A stretch of 64,000 nt of DNA from Rugosimonospora acidiphila. GTDB taxonomy: Bacteria; Actinomycetota; Actinomycetes; Mycobacteriales; Micromonosporaceae. The DNA is taken from positions 26,438 through 90,437 of the forward strand of contig NZ_BAABJQ010000034.1 in NCBI RefSeq assembly GCF_039543385.1. Reading direction: 5' to 3'. The position numbers and the translations under genes are program-made. Positions 50,669 through 59,059 of the stretch are shown piece by piece (the stretch's first letter is position 1; each line of letters begins with the position of its first letter). Below the pieces are notes generated by a model. That model ran no database searches, was not told the origin of the DNA, and saw nothing but the letters and a program-made list of their open reading frames with translations.

Positions 50669-52990
50669 TCAGCCGTTGGTGTCGCTCGCGTGCACCGTGC
50701 AGGTCGAGGTGGCCTTCTTGCTCGTGTCGCTGACCGAGGTGGCGGTCAGGGTGACCGTGGCCGAGCCACTCGCCCCCGTCGAGGTCACGTAGACCGGGAC
50801 GTTGGCGCTCTGCCCGAACGGGGCGGTGGTGAGGTTGTTGTACAGCTGAGCCTTCCAGCCGCTGCCCTGCACCGAGACGGACATCCGGTAGATGTCGTTG
50901 TGCAGGTACGCCCGCTCGTCCTGCGGGTGCAGCCGCGGGTCGGTCGGCGCGTCCACCCCGGTGTTGGTCACCGGGAAGGTGCAGGTGGTGGCGCCCGCCG
51001 GGGCCCCGCCGGTCACCGCACCCTGGCCGACCGCCACGCCGTGCCGCTGCGGCCCGGAGCCGGTCGGGTTCTGGATGCCCAGGACGTAGTGCAGCAGACC
51101 GTTGGCGTCGTTGTACTTGTCAAGGATGTAGAAGTGCAGGTTGTTAGCCGTGTCGACGTACTCGTTGCTGGAGCCCGAGTCGGTACCGGCGTGGAACAGG
51201 GCGTCGTTGAGCTGCCGGTAGTCGCCGATCGTGCGCATCACCTGGTTGCCGTCGGGCTGGGTGTAGTCCACCTGGTTGATGTCCTCCGGGTGGGCGTCCT
51301 CGACCCAGCTGAAGCAGTTGTAGCCGCAGGTGGAGCCCTCGACCGAACGGCCGCCCGGCGCGTACGGCTTGTTCTTGGCGATCAGCACGCCGTTGTCCGG
51401 CTCGAACGAGCCGTACCCGACCCGCTGCACCGTCTCCAGCGTGTAGTTCGTCCAGCCGCCGCTCGGGCCACCACCGTCGCACAGCGGGTTGGTGTTCACG
51501 TCACAGGCGGGCTCGCGATCGACCTGCCCGTTGCCGTCGAGGCTCACCTGCACGCCCGCCAGCGTGCCGTTGGGCAGCGGGTCGGCGTTGACCGCCCGGG
51601 CGATGACGTCCGCCACGGCCAGGCCGGAGGCGGCCAGACCGTTGCGGTTCAGGCGCAGCACCGAGGCGTACGGCACGAAGCCCATGCCTATCTTGTTGCG
51701 CAGCATGTGCTCGGCACCCATGGACGCGCCGTCCTGCGCCGGCACCTCCCAGCGGTTGTGCGGCCCACCGGGCCCGTTGAACGAGCCGCGGTCCATCATG
51801 TCCCACGGCCCCGACGCGGCTCTATGGTACGGAGCCACGTATGGATTATTATTATTGTCACCTATAGAAAAGAAGAAGTGGCTGAGTTCGTGGGTGATGG
51901 TGCCCGAACTCTCCCCTTGCCGAACGGTCGACTGACCCCACAGCTGCGAGCCCGCCAGCCACGATGTCCAGTCCACATACCGGCTCGGCACCGTGCTGGG
52001 CAGCGCCGGGTTCGGGTTGCCCCACACCGCCTGAGGCACGTCCTGGGGGCTGTTGAACTTCATCGGGCCGAACTCCTGCCACACCGACGTCTCGTCGTAC
52101 CCGGCGTAGATGCGCAGCACCACGTCGTAGCCGCAGTTGCCGGTGCACCCGGCGGCCGCGTGCCACGCCGCGTCGGTGTCGGTCTCCAGCCGGGTGCCGG
52201 AGCAGTCGTTGATGGCGGAACCGGCCTTCACCGTCACCGCCGTGCTGATGGTGAGGTGAGTCGAGTCCGGCACGGCCGTGACCGTCTTGGTACCCGACGG
52301 CGAAACGCCGGTGATGGTGATGACGTCACCGGGGTAGAAGTCCGTCGTCGAGCCGACCGTGATGGTGGTGGTCGAGGTCTGCGCCGTGGTCACCGTGGTC
52401 TGGGCCGGGCACCCGTTGGGCGGGGTCTGCCCGATGTCGTTGAGCCCGTACTGGTAGGAGTTCTTCGACATCTTGTACGGACCGAACGCCGTCACGGAGG
52501 AGATGCCGACCTTCCCACCGCTCTGCTCCATCCAGTACCCGTTGATGGTCTGGTTGTGGTTGACAGCGCTGGGCTTGTTGAAGAAGTCGGCGTAGAACTG
52601 CGGTACCTGGTCCCGGGTGATCGGGTCGATCTGCGGGTTTCCGAACGGATCGGACTGCTTCGGCTCCGTGATCACAAATGGCTGGTTGGGGAAGTCCACC
52701 GCCACCAGTGCCACGCGCAGCGCCCGCTGAGTCGGCTTGGCCCCGCTGGTCGACCAGTTGTAGCCCGGGACCGGCTTGTAGTCCGACCACGTCATGTCCT
52801 GCTGGTCCTGGACCTGCTGAGGATCGATCGGCGTCATCGCCGGCGCGACGGGTGCGGGCGCCGCTGCCGCGTGCACGGCGGCCGTGCCCGTCAGACCAAA
52901 GCCCACCGCGGCGGCGGCGCTGAGTACTATCAGTGTTCGAAACCGGCGCATTCGGCGACGCCATGGCGTGCTCCTGTGGGTCCAGGGCAT
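50669..52990 (-). CDS. Secreted M6-family metalloprotease (immune inhibitor A-like)
   Basis: About 773 aa. An N-terminal signal (RRFRTLIVLSAAAAVGFGLTGTAAVHA), a pro-region (PQQVQDQQDMTWSDY), then LRVALVAVDFPNQPF as in M6 proteases. Zinc site is TITHELSHFFFSIGD followed by GPWDMMDRGSF. Between the two halves of the peptidase domain lies an inserted Thr/Val-rich beta domain (about residues 200-260, TTITVGSTTDFYPGDVITITG). A C-terminal beta-sandwich of about 90 residues ends the chain. Start ATG 52990 or a GTG 12 bp upstream. Role: extracellular protein digestion feeding the peptide importer. Confidence 0.9.
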   Translation of the reverse strand: MPWTHRSTPWRRRMRRFRTLIVLSAAAAVGFGLTGTAAVHAAAAPAPVAPAMTPIDPQQVQDQQDMTWSDYKPVPGYNWSTSGAKPTQRALRVALVAVDFPNQPFVITEPKQSDPFGNPQIDPITRDQVPQFYADFFNKPSAVNHNQTINGYWMEQSGGKVGISSVTAFGPYKMSKNSYQYGLNDIGQTPPNGCPAQTTVTTAQTSTTTITVGSTTDFYPGDVITITGVSPSGTKTVTAVPDSTHLTISTAVTVKAGSAINDCSGTRLETDTDAAWHAAAGCTGNCGYDVVLRIYAGYDETSVWQEFGPMKFNSPQDVPQAVWGNPNPALPSTVPSRYVDWTSWLAGSQLWGQSTVRQGESSGTITHELSHFFFSIGDNNNNPYVAPYHRAASGPWDMMDRGSFNGPGGPHNRWEVPAQDGASMGAEHMLRNKIGMGFVPYASVLRLNRNGLAASGLAVADVIARAVNADPLPNGTLAGVQVSLDGNGQVDREPACDVNTNPLCDGGGPSGGWTNYTLETVQRVGYGSFEPDNGVLIAKNKPYAPGGRSVEGSTCGYNCFSWVEDAHPEDINQVDYTQPDGNQVMRTIGDYRQLNDALFHAGTDSGSSNEYVDTANNLHFYILDKYNDANGLLHYVLGIQNPTGSGPQRHGVAVGQGAVTGGAPAGATTCTFPVTNTGVDAPTDPRLHPQDERAYLHNDIYRMSVSVQGSGWKAQLYNNLTTAPFGQSANVPVYVTSTGASGSATVTLTATSVSDTSKKATSTCTVHASDTNG

Positions 52991-53199
52991 CGTGACCACC
53001 ACCTTCTTGACGGGCAGATACGGTGCCCGACCATAGGGTTACCAGCCAGTGACGGTCATCGTTCAGGTGCAGGAATCCCCCCGGCCGTCGTCGGGACTTC
53101 TGTCGAGACTCGTGACGAGGGGCTTGCGCTACGGCTACCATCCGACAAACAGTTAACGGACCAGACCGAACGTCTCTACAGCTGTCGAAGGCGGAGGGC

Positions 53200-54525
53200 A
53201 TGGTTTCCGAGCTGCAACGGATCGTGGACTCGGCGGCGAGCCGAGCGGGCCGACCCGCGCTGATCGAGGACCGTAGGCAACGAGTGGTGGTGTACAGCGA
53301 GCAGATCGAGCCGATGGACGAGGTCCGCAAGCTGTCGATCCTGCGCCGCCAGACGACACCGGAGGTTATCGCGTTCTTCCGGGAGGCCGGCGTGATGCGG
53401 GCCAAGGAGCCGATCCGCACCCCGGCCTGCGCCAAGCTGCACATGCTGCCCAGGGTCTGCGTGCCGATCTGGCACAACGACCTGCTGCTCGGCTTCATGT
53501 GGTTCGTCGATTCCGACCAGTCGATGAGCGACGAGCAGATCGCCTCGGTGTCGGCCACCACCACCGAGCTGGCCCTCGCGCTGTACCGGGAGAACCTGGC
53601 CGGCGAGCTGGCCTCGCAGCGGGAGACCGAGGCGGTCCGGCTGCTGCTGGCCGAGGAGTCCGAGGCCCGGGCGCACGGGGCACTGACGCTCATCGAGGAC
53701 GGAGTGCTGGGCGAGGAGGGGCCGACCACGGCGGTGGTCGCCCGGCTGGTGCCGCGCGCCGGCGCCCGCCTGGACGACCTGTCCCGCATCGCGCTGGAGC
53801 AGGGGCTGCTGGCCAGCCGCCGGTGGGTGGGCCCGCGCCAGGCGGTGCACCTGGTCCGGTACGACCACGGGGTGCTGCTGGTCCACGGCAAGCAGCGCCG
53901 GGGCCGGCAGGGGCCCCGGGCGGTGGCCGACCACCTGCACGAGGCTCTGATCGGCGCAGTGCGCGGGCTGTCCGCGGTGGCGGGCGTGGTGGTCGGGGTG
54001 GGGCAGCCGCGACTGGCGCTGCCGGAGGCCCGCGAGTCCTACGACGAGGCGGCGCTGGCCGCCCGGGTGGCCGTGCAACTGCCCGCGGTGGGCCCGGTGG
54101 CGTGCTGGTCTCAGCTGGGCATCTACCGGGTGCTGTCCCAGCTGTCCGGTGACGCGATGCGCAGCTGCAGCGTGCACCCGGGCCTGGAGCGGTTGCTCGA
54201 CGACCCGGCCAACACTCCCCTGCTGGACACCCTGGAGGTCTACCTCGACCTCGCCGGCAACGCGCACGCCACGGCGGACCGGATGAACCTGCACCGCACC
54301 TCGCTGTACTACCGCCTGCAGCGGGTGGAGCAGCTGGCCGGCACCGACCTCAAGGACGGCAACGAGCGGCTGTCGCTGCACGTGGCGCTGAAGATGGCCA
54401 GGCTGACCGGGAGGCACCACCTGGCCGGCCCGTCCCGCCCGGCACCCGACACGGTGATACCCGCTGCGCTGCCCGAGCCCGCGCTGGCCCGGCCGGCGTC
54501 CGGGGCCGGCAAGCGCAGCGCCTGA
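53200..54525 (+). CDS. PucR/CdaR family transcriptional regulator
   Basis: 441 aa. The N-terminal part has a GAF-like sensing domain (VVVYSEQIEPMDEVRKLSIL to GFMWFVDSDQSMSDEQI). The middle shows the GGDEF-like fold of CdaR (VVGVGQPRLALPEARESYDEAALA). The C-terminal PucR helix-turn-helix is TLEVYLDLAGNAHATADRMNLHRTSLYYRL with RVEQLAG. Divergent from the M6 protease with a 200-bp gap that can hold both promoters. It is a plausible regulator of the protease/importer/hydroxyproline genes. Inducer unknown. Confidence 0.92.
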   Translation: MVSELQRIVDSAASRAGRPALIEDRRQRVVVYSEQIEPMDEVRKLSILRRQTTPEVIAFFREAGVMRAKEPIRTPACAKLHMLPRVCVPIWHNDLLLGFMWFVDSDQSMSDEQIASVSATTTELALALYRENLAGELASQRETEAVRLLLAEESEARAHGALTLIEDGVLGEEGPTTAVVARLVPRAGARLDDLSRIALEQGLLASRRWVGPRQAVHLVRYDHGVLLVHGKQRRGRQGPRAVADHLHEALIGAVRGLSAVAGVVVGVGQPRLALPEARESYDEAALAARVAVQLPAVGPVACWSQLGIYRVLSQLSGDAMRSCSVHPGLERLLDDPANTPLLDTLEVYLDLAGNAHATADRMNLHRTSLYYRLQRVEQLAGTDLKDGNERLSLHVALKMARLTGRHHLAGPSRPAPDTVIPAALPEPALARPASGAGKRSA

Positions 54526-54580
54526 GCACCGGGCTCGCCGCGCGCCCGGGCTCGTCACGTGCCCGGGTGCCGGAAAACCG

Positions 54581-55759
54581 GTGTACCGCAACGCCTCCGG
54601 CGTCCACCATGGACTCGTGCGTACCTCACGGCAGTTCCCGCTCGAGCTCGGCGCGCCCGGCGCCGCGCCGGAGTCGCTACTGCCCATCGTCCTGACCGTC
54701 GATGACAGCGACTCCCCGCGTGACCTCATCGACGCGCTGGCGCTGACCGCGTTCGCGGCCGGCCAGCAGCCGTTCGCCACCACCAAGGACCTGGACAACG
54801 TGCGCGACGACGCCACGCTGCTGCCCGCCGGGGTGCGGACGCTGCGCGAGGCCGCGACCGATCGCGAGCGCGCCCGCCTCGCGGTCGGCGACGGCTGGAC
54901 GCTGCGGGCCGTGCACTGGCCGCGCACCAAGACCGCCGAGGTCTCGGTGACCGCCCGCACCGAGAAGCTCGGCGCGGACGTGCTGGCGCGGGCGATCGGT
55001 GGGATGACCGAGCCGCCACCGGCGGCGGACGAAGGGGTCCTGGTCGGCTTCTGGTACCGGACCAAGCACGGCGCCCAGCGCAACCCCCGGCTGATCGCCA
55101 CCGGCTCCTGGGGCGAGATCCGTGGCAACTACGCGCGCAGCGTGGCCGCGCAGGTCGACCGGCTGCTGCTGACCGGCGGCGACTCGGTGCCCGGCCGGCT
55201 GATCCTGCTGCACGGGCCGCCGGGCACCGGCAAGACCACCGCCCTGCGGGCGCTCGCCCTCGAATGGCGCTCCTGGTGCCAGGTCGACTGCGTGCTCGAC
55301 CCGGAGTCCCTGTTCAACGACCCGTCCTACCTGATGCAGGTCGCGCTCAGCGATGCCGACGACTGCTCGTGCCCGGATCGCCGGCACGAGAAGTGGAGGC
55401 TGCTGCTCCTGGAGGACTGCGACGAGCTGATCCGGGGCGAGGCCAAGCAGCACGCCGGCCAGGCCCTGTCCCGGCTGCTCAACCTGACCGACGGCCTGCT
55501 CGGCCAGGGTCGCAAGATCCTCGTAGCGATCACCACCAACGAGGACCTGGCCCGGCTGCACCCGGCCGTGGTCCGGCCGGGCCGCTGCCTGGCCCGCATC
55601 GAGGTGCCAGCGCTGCCGCCGAACGAGGCCGCGGCCTGGCTGGGCGCCTCCGCCGGCATCCCCTCCGGTGGCGCCACCCTCGCCGAGTTGTACGCGCTGC
55701 GCGAGGGGCACAAGGAGTCCGTCGACCGGGAGCCCGTGCTCAGCGGCCAGTACCTGTGA
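54581..55759 (+). CDS. AAA+ ATPase with N-terminal DUF5925-like domain
   Basis: 392 aa. The N-terminal ~150 residues (DLIDALALTAFAAGQQPF, HWPRTKTAEVSVTARTEKL) resemble the DUF5925 region found before AAA domains in actinobacteria. AAA core: Walker A LLHGPPGTGKTTAL, Walker B LLLLEDCDELI, sensor 1 VAITTNED, and RPGRCLARIE with the arginine finger region. Start could be GTG 54581 or GTG 54617. No toxin, prophage or protease subunit is beside it. Function unknown; remodelling of protein or nucleic acid is the general role. Confidence 0.83.
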   Translation: MYRNASGVHHGLVRTSRQFPLELGAPGAAPESLLPIVLTVDDSDSPRDLIDALALTAFAAGQQPFATTKDLDNVRDDATLLPAGVRTLREAATDRERARLAVGDGWTLRAVHWPRTKTAEVSVTARTEKLGADVLARAIGGMTEPPPAADEGVLVGFWYRTKHGAQRNPRLIATGSWGEIRGNYARSVAAQVDRLLLTGGDSVPGRLILLHGPPGTGKTTALRALALEWRSWCQVDCVLDPESLFNDPSYLMQVALSDADDCSCPDRRHEKWRLLLLEDCDELIRGEAKQHAGQALSRLLNLTDGLLGQGRKILVAITTNEDLARLHPAVVRPGRCLARIEVPALPPNEAAAWLGASAGIPSGGATLAELYALREGHKESVDREPVLSGQYL

Positions 55760-55906
55760 CCGAGCCGCCCTGTGACCGAGCGCCCTGTCAGTGCGCCACC
55801 CTGTCGCCAAGCCGCGAAACGCTCAACCCGCCCGGCGAGTCGCTCATCGCGGCCCGCCGGGTTCGGGCAACTGACCCGGTGGCCGGCGCCCGGCCACCGG
55901 GGCGGC

Positions 55907-56422
55907 TCACCAGTGGCCGCGGTGCAGCACCTCGTCGAAGGGGCGCCGGTCCGGCCTGGCGATCGGCCGCAGCGGCCGGTCCGCCGGGTAGCCGATGCCC
56001 ATCAGGTATGCGACCTGGTGATCGGCGGGAACGCCCAGGATCTCGCGGGCCAGATCCTGGTCCCCGACCCCGGAGTGCCCGGTGCCGATGCCCAGGTCGG
56101 CCGCTGCCATCATGATCGCGAAGGTGGCCTGTCCCAGGTCGTACCGGTCGGTCAGCGCGGTCCGGTCGTCGTCGGGTTGCGGCAGCACCAGGGCGATCGC
56201 CGCCGCCGCGCCGGCGATGTGCCGGGCGCCCTGCCACACGGTCGACAGCCGGGTCAGCTGGTCGCGGTCGGTGACCAGGACGAAGTCCCAGTGCTGCCGG
56301 TTACTCGCGGACGGTGCCCGCCAGCCCGCCTCGACGATGCGCTCCAGGTCGGCGTCGGGCACCGGCCGGGGGCTGTACTCACGGACATTGCGGCGGGATC
56401 GGATCGCGTCCCAGGTCTCCAC
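55907..56422 (-). CDS. Nitroreductase family flavoprotein
   Basis: 171 aa. Start GTG 56422 with GGAGG 4 nt upstream. Motifs: WDAIRSRRNVREYSPRPV (FMN phosphate Arg-rich stretch), AGWRAPSASNRQHWDFVLV, and LGIGTGHSGVGDQDLAREILGVP. Size and pattern match small FMN-dependent nitroreductases or BluB-like enzymes. It would reduce nitro groups or quinones with NAD(P)H. No cobalamin genes flank it. Confidence 0.9.
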   Translation of the reverse strand: METWDAIRSRRNVREYSPRPVPDADLERIVEAGWRAPSASNRQHWDFVLVTDRDQLTRLSTVWQGARHIAGAAAAIALVLPQPDDDRTALTDRYDLGQATFAIMMAAADLGIGTGHSGVGDQDLAREILGVPADHQVAYLMGIGYPADRPLRPIARPDRRPFDEVLHRGHW

Positions 56423-56633
56423 GCGGCCTCCAACGAAGCTGACCAGTAACGAGCTGACCAATACGGTGTCATTCCATTGTCCCCCGCCGCGTTGGTACGC
56501 GTGGCCGGACGAGGTGGCCTCCGCCCCGGGCGGTGGAGCCGCTCTCACCGGAGGCTGGTCCCCGCTCCCCGCCTTGAGGCGGTCCCCGCGTTGGGGGCGG
56601 TCCCCGCGTTGAGGGCGGAGGCGGGCACCCGGA

Positions 56634-57776
56634 TCAGGAGACGGTGGACGGGATGCAGCCGTTGGCGTCCTTGTGCTGCGCATAGTTGATGGTGTAGTTG
56701 TCCAACCAGTTGGACACCGCGTTGAAGAGGCTGGCCGCCCCGACGTGCAGGTCGGTGTCGTGACCGGAGTTCGGCAGCACGAACGCCCGCAGGCACGCCT
56801 GGGCCCCGAAGTTGCCGGACTCCCGGTTCAGCACCGCCGTCGCGTTCGCGCAGGACAGCCCGGCCGCGGCGTTGCAGTCCAGCAGGTCGTACTGGCCGAC
56901 GGCGAGCAGGATCGGCACGTGGATCCCGTGGGTCACCGCGCCGGTCCGCGCCGCGCTGAACGCGGTGGTCTCGGCGGCCGACGAGGTCTGCTTGGTGGAC
57001 TCGTCCAACGAGATCATCGCCGTATCGGCGCCCGCCGAGTAGTAGAAGTCGCCGCCACGGGTGCCGGGCTGGGTCGTCAGGTACCCGGCCGGCAGGCCGG
57101 CGGATGCGAACTTCGCGTCCTGCGCGGCCGGGTACAGCGAGGCGTTGACCGACGTGATGCCGGGCGTGTTCAGCGCGGTGAGGAAGTCGGCCAGCACCAG
57201 GTAGTCGGGGGTGTTGCCGGCGCCGGTGACCGTGCCGGCCTCGTACTGCAGGATGCCCGCGCCCAACGAGTGCCCGACGCCGACCACGGTGGTGAACCTG
57301 ATCCCCCCGACCGTCCCCGCGCGCAGCGCCTGGATGATCTGCTCGACCTCCAGCGCCTCGTTCTGCACGGTCAGCTCGGCGGCCGGCGGGTGGTCGGACA
57401 GCCCGACGCCGAGCCGGTCGATGTCGAAGGTCGAGTACCCGGCGCTGGTCTCGGCGTAGACCCACGAATAGGTGGTCGGCTGGTAGGCGGGGTTCCAGTA
57501 GTTGTGGTCGTAGGTGAGCCCGGAGACCAGCAGCTGTACGGTCTTCGCGCCGCGCAACTGGTCGCCACGGGTACACAACCGGCCCACCACGTGGTATGTC
57601 GTGGCGTCACCGGCCAGCGTGACCGGGACCGTGTACTGGGCACACGTCGCCCACGACGGATCGGTGCCGTCCGCCCGCGCGGGCGAGGACACCGGCAGCA
57701 CCGCCAGGCCCGACGCGAGTATCGCGAGGCCCGACGTCAGCACAACTGTAAGCATGTTTATGATGTATTTCTTCAC
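56634..57776 (-). CDS. Secreted alpha/beta hydrolase
   Basis: 380 aa from GTG 57776 (AAGGG six nt upstream). Signal KKYIINMLTVVLTSGLAILASGLAVL, then a Cys-bearing mature domain. Nucleophile Ser in VVGVGHSLGAGILQY; a His candidate in LPNSGHDTDLH; Asp likely in AVGQYDLLDC. Several Cys (ATCAQ, RLCTRG, LSCANA, QACLRA) suggest disulfides. The lower-GC start (residues 1-10) is typical of signal sequences. An extracellular esterase or lipase-like role is inferred. Substrate unknown. Confidence 0.85.
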   Translation of the reverse strand: MKKYIINMLTVVLTSGLAILASGLAVLPVSSPARADGTDPSWATCAQYTVPVTLAGDATTYHVVGRLCTRGDQLRGAKTVQLLVSGLTYDHNYWNPAYQPTTYSWVYAETSAGYSTFDIDRLGVGLSDHPPAAELTVQNEALEVEQIIQALRAGTVGGIRFTTVVGVGHSLGAGILQYEAGTVTGAGNTPDYLVLADFLTALNTPGITSVNASLYPAAQDAKFASAGLPAGYLTTQPGTRGGDFYYSAGADTAMISLDESTKQTSSAAETTAFSAARTGAVTHGIHVPILLAVGQYDLLDCNAAAGLSCANATAVLNRESGNFGAQACLRAFVLPNSGHDTDLHVGAASLFNAVSNWLDNYTINYAQHKDANGCIPSTVS

Positions 57777-58168
57777 GGAGAACCCTTGGGGTGTAACGCT
57801 CGGCGCGCACCGGGCGATGAGTTGAGTTGCGGGTGCCCGTGAGGATGGCACGACCGACCGTCCACTATGGTCAGCCGGTCGGTCGGTGATGCCGGTCACC
57901 GGGCCCGCGACCGGACACCCGGACGGCTCGCCCGCCGCCCACCCGGCGGCTCGGGGGCTCCTTACCCGCTCCGTCCACTAACTGCTCCGTTCACTAACTG
58001 ATCCGCCAACTACCCGCTCGGCCAGTTACCCGTCGGCCAGCTACCCTCGCGGCTGGCTAGCCGCTCGGCGAGCCGGCCCCGCGAGCCGGCCCCGCGAGCC
58101 AGCCGCGCGAATCGGCCCGGGGACCACTTCCCGAATCCGCACCGCGAGCCTCGGGCCGGCGGGACCGG
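57777..58168. other. Intergenic region with short repeats before the VOC gene
   Basis: 392 bp between divergent genes. No gene is visible. From about 57965 to 58110 it is repetitive: CACTAACTG occurs twice, then GCTCGGCCAGTTACC-like units and CCCGCGAGCC repeats. Confidence 0.55.
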
Positions 58169-58975
58169 ATGTGGCCCACGATGGAGGGCATGACGCCAGC
58201 CAGCTTCAGAGACATGTGCATGGACGCCAACGACGCGCTCGCCCTGGGGCGGTTCTGGGCGGCCGTGCTCGGCGAGCGGCTCGACAAGCAGGAAGACGGC
58301 ACGGCCCTACTCGTCCCCGACTCCGGACGGCGGGCCGAGCGGATGTGGATGTGCCCGGTGCCGGAGCCGCGCGGCGCGAAGACCCGAGTGCATTTCGACG
58401 TGCGGCTGCCCGGTGCCCAGCCGTCGGACGTCATCGAGGCCGGCGCGACGGTCATCCGCGCCCCCGGCGAGCACCACTGGTGGGTGCTCGCCGACCCGGA
58501 GGGCAACGAATTCTGCGCGTTCCCGGCGAAGCCAGCGGACGCCGCCTCCGCGGCCGAGCCAGAAGACGCCGCCCCCGCGGCCGAACCAGAAGACGCCGCC
58601 CCCGCGGCCGAACCGGAGGGTGCTCAGCCGGCCGGGGTGTTTGAGCTGGTCGTGGACAGCCGCGACTGCCTGGCGCAGGCCACCTGGTGGTCGGGGATCG
58701 TCGGGGGCGAGGTGCGCCGCGCCGACGGCGGGCAGTTCGCCTGGATCGAGGGCGCGTCCGAGTTTCCGTGGCAGTACTGGGTGTTCGTCGACGTACCGGA
58801 GCCGAAGACGGTCAAGAACCGGCTGCACTGGGACGTGAACCTCGCCGGGGACCGGCCGGACGCGCTGCTCGACGCGGGCGCCTCACTGCTGCGCTCACCC
58901 GGTGGCGACATCGGCTGGTGGGTGCTGGCCGACCCGGAGGGCAACGAGTTCTGCGCGTTCCCGGCGAAGCCCTGA
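58169..58975 (+). CDS. Two-domain VOC/glyoxalase-like protein
   Basis: 268 aa. Two copies of the same VOC unit: residues about 8-122 and 155-268, each ending WWVLADPEGNEFCAFPAKP. They are joined by an Ala/Glu/Pro linker with three nearly identical AAEPEDAAP repeats (58540-58620). VOC domains bind a metal and catalyse isomerisation, epimerisation or resistance-type reactions, or act as inactive binders. Start ATG 58169, 58181 or 58190 cannot be separated by the ribosome site. Exact 19-residue identity of both ends indicates recent duplication or gene conversion. Confidence 0.88.
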   Translation: MWPTMEGMTPASFRDMCMDANDALALGRFWAAVLGERLDKQEDGTALLVPDSGRRAERMWMCPVPEPRGAKTRVHFDVRLPGAQPSDVIEAGATVIRAPGEHHWWVLADPEGNEFCAFPAKPADAASAAEPEDAAPAAEPEDAAPAAEPEGAQPAGVFELVVDSRDCLAQATWWSGIVGGEVRRADGGQFAWIEGASEFPWQYWVFVDVPEPKTVKNRLHWDVNLAGDRPDALLDAGASLLRSPGGDIGWWVLADPEGNEFCAFPAKP

Positions 58976-59059
58976 CCGTCCCGCGGCACGGGCCCGCGCG
59001 AACCGGCTTTCGTCCACAGTGGACTCGACCGGCCCGGGCGGGTCAACGGACCCGACGGG

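Noticed and set aside
50690..53263. 857-codon plus-strand open frame opposite the M6 protease
   Set aside because: Composition is typical of antisense to GC-rich coding sequence, and the minus strand carries the signal peptide and HELSH site.
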